This document shows, one piece after another, positions 10,754-19,100 of a DNA stretch of 23,031 nt; position 1 is the first letter of the stretch; the number at the start of each line of letters is the position of its first letter. Position numbers and translations under genes: made by a program. Source of the stretch: Mnemiopsis leidyi (Eukaryota > Ctenophora > Tentaculata > Lobata > Bolinopsidae); assembly GCA_000226015.1 (NCBI GenBank), contig JH152783.1, forward strand, positions 100,600-123,630, written 5' to 3'. The notes under the pieces were generated by a model that searched no databases, was not told the DNA's origin, and saw only the letters and a program-made list of their open reading frames with translations.

Positions 10754-13700
10754 ATGGGGAATTCCAATGATTCCGACCCGTTCTGCGACACGATTACCGA
10801 GGAACAGACGAAGTGGGACTTTGTGTGTGCGGAGCAAGGTAATCAGATAAAAAGCTGTTCCAGCTTGAACCCCCAAACCCTGGATATGGCCCTTCTCAGC
10901 GCTTCAATCGTGAGTTCCAATTGTGTCTTCAGCAAATAGATTTACCTGCTTAACTTTAAAACCTGTTCAACTATCTTATAAAACTCTCTGACTAAGATTC
11001 TTGTGATTAGACGGGACAGTATAGTAGAAACTCTATCTAATTATTCACCACTTCTCTATCCAGCTGTGATACTTAACCTGACTTCCCCGCCAGGTGATTG
11101 GAGGTACCATACTCTTCCTCAACTTGGTGATACTCTGGACCGCTAGAAAGAAACAATGTCGGACCCCCATTAACGGTCTTGTTTACGGATTGTGCGTGGA
11201 AGATCTTCTCACTGCTCTAGTCATCATCCCCCTGTTTATCGCATCCTTCAAGTCAAATTTGTAAGTCAAGCAACTTTTTGTTTGTTGTAAGAGCTGGTTT
11301 GTTGTAAGAGCTGGTAAAGTGTCACCAAATTATTCTTTTTGACAGCTAATTTCCTGTTATTGGCAGCTTTGTGATTCTACAAAAAGGTTGTGAGCTGTCA
11401 CCTAATAGCTGGTTGGTTAATAGTGATCCATCAATATCCGATCAAGTCTTTGTTGTGTTAGTCATAGTTTGAGTTATACGCCGATTTAACGAACCTAAGA
11501 ATTAACATTTTCCTCCCCAGAATATTCCTTGGTCCCCTTTGTAACCTCTACGGATTCTCAGTGGTGTTCATGAGCATGGCATCAGGTTCCACAGTGTGTC
11601 TTATCAGCATTCTCCAAACATACGCCTACATCAGACCGCTAGCCTTCAGATGTCACATTAGGACGTACACCGTCAGAATATCTTCTATCGTCAGGTCTGT
11701 TTCTCACTGTTTTCTAATTGTAATCCCCAACAAAAAATTCATTTCACAACGAATTCTGTTATTCGGCCGATAATTGTTAAGATTATTATTAAGGATATAC
11801 AAGGTGGCCCGTAAAAAATCTTCGATTACGTTTCAGCACTTGTGATCAATTATTTTCTCACAAAACTCTAAAGGAGTTTTGTATGAACAGTTGTATGAAC
11901 AGCTGTATGAACATTTGTGCCAATTTTTATCATTGAAATTAGTCATAGACAAAGTAATGAAGTTTTGGCCTTTAAGGATCTTTGTAGGACACCCGCCCAG
12001 TGTCTCCTTAGAAAATTTCTGAAATCATCCACGTCACCTGGTCAATTACACGTCACCTGGTCGATTACACGTCACCTGGTCGATTACACGTCACCTGGTC
12101 GATTACACGTCACCTGGTCGATTACACGTCACCTGGTCGATTACACGTCACCTGGTCAATTACACGTCACCAATTCCATGTGTTGCCTAACCGGATATTT
12201 ATCGACCAGGTAAGTGAAGTTTGAAATAGCCGCAAGGGCCGGAAAAGAACTTCATGAGCCAAGACCTTGATTACGTCCGATTACGTCCGATTTTAATTAA
12301 AATTGGCGAGAATCAGAGAAAGCTTTCTTTCAAAACTCCTGAAACTTTTACAGAAAAATAGGGTGGTTATTTATCAAGTATTTCAGTATTTATCTTACTT
12401 AACTCCGACTCACATCACGTACCCCAGGTACCTATTGATGTTCCTGTTCGTGTTACCGTGTGTGATCCGCCCCGACTTCTCCTTCCAGTACGACAGATCC
12501 GGTCACATGTGCACGTGGAACGTTCTGGGCCGCATTCCTCAACACCATGGCGACAGTTTTAACTACATCACGGTACGTGAAGATTTAGCGTGTTTGTACT
12601 TATAGTTTAGAAAATTGTAATCGTAGTTGAGAAGATTGTACTTGTTGTTGAGAAGATTGTACTTGTAGTTGAGAAGATTGTACTTGTAGTTGAGAAGATT
12701 GTACTTGTAGTTGAGAAGATTGTACTTGTTGTTGAGAAGATTGTTTCATTAGTTGAGAAGATTGTANNNNNNNNNNNCTTGTAGTTGTATAGGATGTACT
12801 TGTAGTCGAGAAGATTGTACTTGTAGTTGAGAAGATTGTACTTGTAGTTGAGAAGATTGTACTTGTAGTTGAGAAGATTGTACTTGTAGTTGTGAAGATT
12901 GTACTTGTTGTTGAGAAGATTGTACTTGTAGTTGAGAAGATTGTACTTGTAGTTGAGAAGATTGTACTTGTAGTTGATAAGATTGTACTTGTAGTTGATA
13001 AGATTGTACTTTTATTTGTACTTTAACTGATACGTCATGTTCTTTCACCTGTATTTTATCAATTGTAGTATTAAAGCAGCTAATAAATAACGGTATTATG
13101 GGGAGTAGAGGGGTCATAAATTTTTCATAATTCGAGAAAGAGTTGCTCGATAATAATTGGTCGCATCTTCTCAATGGTCAAAAATGTGTAACTCCTCCAA
13201 AAAACCGTCATCTGCACTAATACTTTAACAAATGCTGATTATCCTTCTATCTACTGTTCACATTTTATTTTCTTTCAAATGATGTAATGCTATAGTGCCA
13301 TACTATTTGTATGCTCTTAGTAATATCTTGCTTCAACTTTTGCGGTGGTATATTGCTTGTCTGCCATAATGTTCTTTTAGCAAATTAATTCAATCATACA
13401 TCAAGGCATTGCGGTATGGACAAACAAAAGAAACTTAATTCGCAATGATGACTCGCACGGCATGAAGTCATGAACCATTAATACAGTTACTGCGTAACAA
13501 ATTATCATGGTCGATATAAAAAACAAATCTTACGTAGTCATAACGTAGTCATTGACAATAAACAATTGTAAATATTTCAATTAGGCGATGTCTTTGAGTC
13601 ACAAATATGATGTACTAGCACACCGGCATCAATTTCTTAAGATGATAGTTGTCCTTGTTCCCTCAACAGTCGCCATTTGAGGATAAAAAAATGTTCCTCA

Positions 13701-16700
13701 CTTATTCATCACTGTTATTCAATCATTGACAATTGTTGATTGAAATCTCCTGATTCTTAATTAAAACATATCAGTCATTCTAGATCAATACTTGTACAAA
13801 AACCGGGTGTCTTGAAGATATCTAGCAAGTTCCCTGTTATACGGTCCGTAAAACTGCTGCAAAGTCTTCTTGGTTTCCGGCAACATGTCACCCTTGGACG
13901 CTGCATCCCTGGGCCGTATGTTGGACTTTTGGGAACTCTGCAGAAACGTCCTGAGTTTGCCGTTGTCTGGCTGAGAGACTTCCAGAAATGTGAAAATTCG
14001 AGAAAGTGTAGGAATGGGATATCGGCTGTAGTCCTCCAGAGATATTACCAGCATGTTGTCCCCAAACACTTCCTTCCAGTCTCGAATATAACAAATGTAG
14101 ACGCCAAGGCTGAGTCTAAGTTTAGGGTCGTTCTCTGAGTCGTAACAACAAGAACGGAGATCTCGTTCCTCCAAACACGTCCTGAACCGGCCTATCTCCA
14201 GAGTGACTGCTTCATGGAAACTACCAGCAGTAACGTTGGGGTTAGTTTCAGTAACAAAGTACATGTAGTCCGAGTAGAGTCTCTGGACTGGATCTCGTGT
14301 GATAACCAGTATTTTAGCTCCCGGACTGACTGCGCGCAGCAGATCTGCGTTAGAGTAAGGAGGTCGATCATATCCCGGATATCTTGTCTCCCAGCCCAAC
14401 AGATCGTACAACATGGACTGTGTCCCGTCTACCAGTCTCAAGGCAGGCTGCCCAGCCACCTTCTCCGGACCGAGAGATTGCAGGAAACTGAAGAAGTGTT
14501 TGCGAGGGGTAGGTGTATGATCTAGATGATAGGTGTTTTTACCCAGTCTAGATCTAGCCCAGTAGTGGTTCTCCTTACCGACAACGGGACGAACTAACTC
14601 CTGGTGCCATACCAGCTTGTTGTACAGGTCTGTAGAGCCGCATTTCGGCATCCCTGCTAGATAGACACTCGGCAGACACAGCAGTTTACCGTCCTTGTTG
14701 TTCCAACAAAAACTCTTGTACTCGCTGAGAAAGTGTTCAGGGAGAAGGTTGAAAACGTCTGGCGATTCCTCCCGGAGTACATCAGTCCAGCTTGTGTGTT
14801 TGTGGGGTGAGTTGGCGTGGAGAGTAGAAGAGGTTGTTTGTGTTCGGGTTGAGTTGATGTAGTGGAGAACAGTTATCAGCACCACCAGAACCAGGATTAT
14901 CTTCAGAAACTGTGGGGTTAGGTCAGAATTTATTAGCTGAGCAGGCGTTAGATGTTTACAATTCAAGCAGCACAGCTTTACAGCATTCATTTTAGAGGCT
15001 TGTGTGTATGTAAGCTTATAGGTAAACAATGTACAAGTTTATCACGTGACAAGTGCGATGTAAACAATAAGGATACCTACCTCTTTCTTTGTGAACATGT
15101 TGCAAATTGTAATATAGAGTTAATGTCCATTCAACAATTCAGCGCACTGTACTTCTTTATATCATAATCACTTGTTCTGTTTGTTGAATTAAATAACAAT
15201 ATCACAGCAATAGTTCAACAACCATCAGAATAAAATCAACCACAGCCTCATAGCGAAGATTCCCGTACTATTCCCGTACTATTTCCGCACTATTCCCGTA
15301 CTATTCCCGTACTATTCCCGTACTAATCTCGAAACGTAGTTGTGGTTAGTCACAGTTATCCCAACAATAGAGAACTCTAACATTACTCAATGGGCTAGAT
15401 ATTGAAGCTTTAGAAAACCGAAGGAAAAAAGGCACTTACAAATTGCCATAGTACCACAAAACGGTAATGTTCTCTGGGTAAAGGATTCAAGGTGACGTAT
15501 CTGGATTCTACTATATCATTACAAAGAAGTAATAGAATTTCAACTACAAGGGTCTCGCACCCTCATGGAACTCAGCGAAAAGTACAGAGATTACAAGATG
15601 ACGTCCTGGGATGGCAACATGGAAAGTAAAGCAATCCAGAAAATAGAAAGCCAGATCTGAATAAAGCTTTCAGATGTAGTGTCATCAGAAAACTAGACAA
15701 ATCTAAAGTTAATGAGTGAGTTTAGATGGTCCCATTCAAGTGCAACAAGGTGGACGAGAAGCAGAGAGCCCCATCTAGACTTTGACAACGTTACTACTGT
15801 AGTCTAGATAACAGTTTTAATTGCACGTGCATAATGACTGTGTAATAGTCTGTAGACTTGGTATTTACAGCTTTTAATCTACTAATAAGATTGGATCTCT
15901 GACGCCGTTTTACCCAATATTACGGCTTGTTTTGAGGTTTGGCTTACTAGACGTTGCTTGGCAAGCAACTTGCGACAAGGCTTGGTTTAGCTTTAGGTGT
16001 GATGAAGAAACATACATATGTTTTTATAGACTGATCATCTATGATCAATAATAATGAACAGTCGGTTAAATATTTGTTGAAAGTGGCTCAAGAATAAACA
16101 TGTAAAAGACTCAGATGTCTATGAGAATGAGTGAAACAGCGTAACAAATCATGCCTAACCGTTTACAAAAACAGGTGTAATGACGTACAGAGTAACAGCG
16201 TTACAAATCATGCCTAACCGTTTACAAAAACAGGTGTAATGACGTACAGAGTAACAGCGTTACAAATCATGTCTAACTATTTACAAAAACAGGTGTAATG
16301 ACTCTGCTCTCGTGTGTATATGTTTCACGTGGTTCAAGAAAACAAACATCCTTGCTTTACGTTTATCCAGTGTTAGCCTTATTCTGCGGACATCTGCAGT
16401 GACATGCGGTACTGAGCAAGCAGAGAGAAACACTTGAACCGTCTTCGTTCTTGAAAAACCTGATAGTGAAAACATATGTAATAAGATCTACAATTCTAAT
16501 TTATATGTCACTGTTTCTGTTGAAATTTTCAATGGAAACAGTCTTGTTGGTTTTGATAAAGAGAGTTCCCCCGTTTATTAAGAGCTGCCCATCATTAGTG
16601 CACTTTGTCGGTCACATACACTATTGTTCACCACCTTGTTTGGTACGACAAACTCGGACTAAGTTCCATCCTGGACACCACTATTTGGTGTGGCAGGTCC

Positions 16701-18091
16701 CAGCCTGTGACGTCACTAAAGTTCCACAGTCTTGTCTCTTTAGAAGGGTGAGGTGTGGCGACTGTAGAACTAAGTTGGAACATACACCTGGCCGCTACAT
16801 GCTGGACGTTGTCTAATTATGAATATCTGATACATGGATACATCATTCATCACCATAAATGGAAAATTAGGAGTTTTATATGCGATTACGGCATAGCAGA
16901 GAAGAAACTGAAAAAATTGCTGCTATCTGGCTCAAATATTTCGTCCAAATCACACAACTCAGTTTGAAGTATTTGGCTAAGTTGCTGGTTACTACTGATA
17001 CTGGAAACTGACAGACTTAACTTTCAGTTCGCAGCCTGGTTCTACCCCCTGTTTGGTTTGTTACAGATAATCCTGATGGTCGGATCGGTAACACTCGCTT
17101 CTGCTCTCGTCGTCAAGGCTAGATAGTGAGTCCCCCTTGCATTTCTATTTGGTCACCAGATTTGACCGATTTTGTTGCGTTAGAATTTCTTAGAATTTTG
17201 AATCTCAATTCTATTTAAGAAAAGTCCTGATCTTTTCGGACACCACATGTTTTACAACGTATTTTTTTAGCGTATTGACGAAGCACGGAAATCACCAGAA
17301 AGTGAGAAAAGGGAGGAAGCGAGGCAAAGCCCCTAACCTAGCGGAAGGAATACTGCTGAGTTTGTCTTACTTAGTTGGAGTTTCTTTCCTCATCTTAACC
17401 CAGGTAAGACTAGTAGATCTTTGTCATAATTGTTGGCTAGACTAACATTGTCATTTCAACCTTCTGTCAAATACTGCAGCAATGACGAGTGCAGCGCAGT
17501 CTCAGTCTTCAAATAATGTTTCTGTGGTGAAATTCACCAACAGACAAATGCTGAGAACTGAGAATACGCGACACGTTCCTTGGCATAAATCTAGAAAAGT
17601 CCCATTCTCTTTAAATAACAATGTCTCCATACTCTCCGTAGATAAACGACTATCTGCTACCGCAAGAAGCACAGATACATGTCATGACTAGTTGTACAGA
17701 GTGGAACATTTTCAAAACGTCCGCAATTTTCCTGACTTCCCTTCTGAATCAGTTCGCTATTGGGCTCAAAAACAGACGAATTAGGAAACAGGTTGGGACA
17801 AGATTGATCCTTAAAGATTCTGATTACTCCTCTAACTTCGATGATTTAACATAAAACATTTCAAGTTTCTTTTTCTCGTTTTTTTTTGGGCTGGTATGAT
17901 TTCACATTCAAGTTCTAAAACTGACATTTACTCAGTTACTGCGGGATCTACGGAAGAGTGTGATAAAGAGATACAGCGTTGTAAAGAGACGTATTTCTCG
18001 ATCTGACTACATAGTCAGCACGTTTCGTCTGCGATCTGACACTCGACTATCCGAGATAACATCGCAGAACAGATTGAGTCAGGTCACTTAA
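10754..18091 (+). CDS. Divergent rhodopsin-like (class A) GPCR, eight exons
   Basis: Seven-transmembrane plasma-membrane receptor; ligand unknown. Exons: 10754-10909, 11094-11260, 11521-11694, 12428-12572, 17028-17125, 17271-17403, 17642-17791 and 17936-18091 (TAA). All junctions are GT-AG and every phase agrees (0,2,2,0,2,0,0), giving 392 residues. The first in-frame ATG is used; the frame is open upstream only from a GTG. Approximate TMs: 46-67, 80-101, 116-138, 167-179, 216-241, 273-290 and 313-332. Family landmarks: N62 in TM1, RTPIN at 75-79, D89 in TM2, C115 at the top of TM3 and C194 in loop 2 (likely disulfide), RPL at 146-148, and a basic helix 8 (NRRIRKQLLRDLRK). Oddities: DRY is replaced by L-Q-T (139-141), NPxxY by NQFAI (327-331), and the TM4 Trp and TM6 CWxP are absent. 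N5 is a glycosylation sequon. No subfamily can be assigned. Confidence 0.85.
11281..11314. repeat. 17-bp tandem duplication in GPCR intron 2
   Basis: Two identical copies of TTTGTTGTAAGAGCTGG. Confidence 0.95.
11879..11914. repeat. 12-bp triplication in GPCR intron 3
   Basis: Three copies of TTGTATGAACAG, the last with two changes (CTGTATGAACAT). Confidence 0.9.
12012..12209 (+). CDS. Candidate in-frame cassette exon of the GPCR made of a minisatellite
   Basis: Inside intron 3, a pyrimidine-rich acceptor (CAGTGTCTCCTTAG) precedes 198 bp that end at a near-consensus donor (GACCAG|GTAAGTG). The flanking introns are both phase 2, the length is 66 codons, and there is no stop, so the segment can be included or skipped without shifting the receptor frame. 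Inclusion would add 66 residues between exon 3 and exon 4, in intracellular loop 2 just before TM4. Most of the insert is the 19-bp array read in all three frames, giving a 19-residue period (TSPGRLHVTWSITRHLVDY), then a tail with NSMCCLTGYLST. Codon 1 is completed by the AG of exon 3, and the last two bases join exon 4. Transcript evidence is needed to call it real. Confidence 0.45.
12031..12171. repeat. 19-bp minisatellite, seven copies plus a partial
   Basis: Unit ACGTCACCTGGTCGATTAC. The first and seventh copies carry TCAATTAC instead of TCGATTAC; the five inner copies are identical. A partial copy (ACGTCACC) ends the array. At 12201-12211 the sequence ATCGACCAGGT is the exact reverse complement of ACCTGGTCGAT found in the inner copies. 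Confidence 0.97.
12603..13018. repeat. 21-bp minisatellite in GPCR intron 4
   Basis: About 19-20 copies of TAGTTGAGAAGATTGTACTTG, with scattered substitutions (TTG for TAG, GATAAG, GTATAGGAT) and degenerate end copies. It is interrupted by the N run at 12767-12777. The minus strand reads as a spurious QVQSSQL repeat. Confidence 0.97.
12767..12777. other. Run of 11 N within the 21-bp array
   Basis: Eleven undetermined bases. The flanks (GATTGTA before, CTTGTAGTTG after) join in perfect repeat phase if the N run is removed, so the N count does not represent a real length. Confidence 0.99.
13785..14990 (-). CDS. Carbohydrate sulfotransferase, CHST15-like, single exon
   Basis: Predicted Golgi type II membrane enzyme moving sulfate from PAPS to a sugar hydroxyl. 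It most resembles the GalNAc-4-sulfate 6-O-sulfotransferase (CHST15) branch. It has 401 residues from ATG 14990 (AAAATG context); the frame is open further upstream only from a TTG, and the N-terminus from this ATG suits a signal anchor. Short cytosolic tail; membrane anchor about 28-45 (FLKIILVLVVLITVLHYI). 5'-phosphosulfate-binding loop GMPKCGSTDLY at 113-123; KENHYW at 139-144, corresponding to KEPHWW in CHST15; 3'-phosphate-binding segment ITRDPVQRLYSDY at 230-242; N-glycosylation sequon at N252. The C-terminal PETKKTLQQFYGPYNRELAR is the family's usual ending; stop TGA. No intron is apparent, which fits a retrocopied or naturally intronless gene. It lies antisense within intron 4 of the GPCR. 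Substrate specificity is inferred only. Confidence 0.9.
   Translation of the reverse strand: MNAVKLCCLNCKHLTPAQLINSDLTPQFLKIILVLVVLITVLHYINSTRTQTTSSTLHANSPHKHTSWTDVLREESPDVFNLLPEHFLSEYKSFCWNNKDGKLLCLPSVYLAGMPKCGSTDLYNKLVWHQELVRPVVGKENHYWARSRLGKNTYHLDHTPTPRKHFFSFLQSLGPEKVAGQPALRLVDGTQSMLYDLLGWETRYPGYDRPPYSNADLLRAVSPGAKILVITRDPVQRLYSDYMYFVTETNPNVTAGSFHEAVTLEIGRFRTCLEERDLRSCCYDSENDPKLRLSLGVYICYIRDWKEVFGDNMLVISLEDYSRYPIPTLSRIFTFLEVSQPDNGKLRTFLQSSQKSNIRPRDAASKGDMLPETKKTLQQFYGPYNRELARYLQDTRFLYKY
15259..15324. repeat. 11-bp array, six copies
   Basis: Unit ATTCCCGTACT repeated six times, the third copy with two changes (ATTTCCGCACT). It lies about 270 bp upstream of the sulfotransferase start. Confidence 0.95.
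15412..15806 (+). pseudogene. Possible gene relic in GPCR intron 4
   Basis: One plus-strand frame has coding-like composition over about 130 codons, interrupted by three stops (TGA near 15494, TGA near 15658, TAG near 15695). Readable parts include IVPQNGNVLWVKDS, then ELSEKYRDYKMTSWDGNMES and, after the stops, REPHLDFDNVTTVV. AATAAA follows the second stop at once. A degraded insertion is possible, as is a short terminal exon ending at the second stop. No family is recognised; chance cannot be excluded. Confidence 0.2.
16135..16302. repeat. 59-bp tandem repeat, 2.8 copies
   Basis: Copies start at 16135, 16194 and 16253 with AACAGCGTTACAAATCATG (the first has GTAAC). The first two are nearly identical; the third has several changes and stops after 50 bp. 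Confidence 0.97.
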
Positions 18092-19100
18092 TTCACCTCT
18101 CTAATACCACATGATCTGTAATTCTGTCACAAAAGATTCATTATTATGTTGCAAGTACCGATCGAAGCAAACGTTTTGATTTAGTTTGTGACTTTTTCAA
18201 TTCGTGTTCTACAGACAACAGATGGAAACATGAAAGAGCTATGTAGATTAAGGTGAAATTCTTAAGAAGACAACTAAAGACAACTTTTTAATTGTGTTTC
18301 TATTGAAGCTTTTAATCTCAGTTTTATTGTCTCTCTAGTAAAACTAAACCAAAAGACTTGACATTCGCGTTGGTGGTCGACTATTTCCCAATGCTACGTC
18401 CTTTTCTTTCTTCAAAAATATTTTTTGAATGACCCGTGTCACAAATTTCTTTGATTGATTTGATTGACTCTTATTATTTTTATTCATTTATTAAATTTGT
18501 ATTTCATTTCTATGTCTGTAGGTTTTCTGTTCAACCAATTTACACGAGAACTTTTTCATTAAATTTCAGTATTTGTTTACAACTATCTTACAACCGGTCA
18601 TTAAATTTTCAGACAGTAGGTTTTTACCCAACGCATTAACACCTAAAACCGTAAAAATTCAAAAAAGTAGTGCTATTATGTTTCGCTTTGATATAATAAT
18701 AGCATCGAATTTCCGGTATTTCAAATCCCGAATCGAAAAAAGTGGAATACAAATTCGAAAATGTCAACAGTTAATCAGCTGCTTAATCGTTCTGTGCAAT
18801 GTTCATATATATACGTAGTAGTAGTACTAGTACTGTTTAAAAACTTTTAATATGTCAAAGGCATTTTCTCTCCCATAACCATCGTTAACAAACGTTTTTT
18901 TCATTCAAAATGTCTACAAAGTGCACTCAGGAATCCCACATAACCAGATTCACATTCCTCACTCACAGCTCTACAATTCCTGATCTTGTCACGGTGATAC
19001 CCGACTCTCGCAGCTTTAAGCTGAACGTTTCGTTAGAACAATAGACGGATATAATCTCGTCAATTCCTGATCACGTACACTTACAGCTGGTTCAAGTACT
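18092..19100. other. Intergenic stretch between GPCR stop and minus-strand gene stop
   Basis: Convergent 3' ends of two genes, AT-rich. No clear AATAAA follows the GPCR within about 400 bp (ATTAAA near 18559 and 18600). The segment 18910-19045 is open on both strands, and the minus strand has an acceptor-like and a donor-like site there (AACGTTCAG, GAGCT|GTGAGT), so an extra 3' exon of the minus gene or an isoform cannot be excluded. Confidence 0.4.

Larger units (their letters stand above)
12573..17027 (+). other. GPCR intron 4 (4,455 bp) with nested antisense gene
   Basis: Starts at the donor ATCACG|GTACGT and ends at the acceptor TTAACTTTCAG. It contains the 21-bp minisatellite (12603-13018), the minus-strand sulfotransferase, the 11-bp and 59-bp arrays and a possible gene relic. 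13019-13784 and 16303-17027 show nothing I can support, apart from a plus open frame at 16451-16816 that opens with TTG and has no motif. Confidence 0.75.

Noticed and set aside
12012..12171. CRISPR-like array
   Set aside because: The copies are contiguous with no spacers, and the surroundings are animal nuclear DNA.
12749..13174. Minus-strand QVQSSQL repeat frame
   Set aside because: Spurious translation of the 21-bp intronic minisatellite, running through the N run.
13812..14525. Plus-strand frames opposite the sulfotransferase
   Set aside because: Shadows of the well-supported minus-strand gene.
16451..16816. 121-codon plus frame in GPCR intron 4
   Set aside because: Begins at TTG, with no recognised domain or clear splice sites; treated as intronic.
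18910..19045. Short frames on both strands after the minus-gene stop
   Set aside because: Both strands and several frames are open at once, so coding cannot be assigned; noted only as a possible alternative 3' exon.
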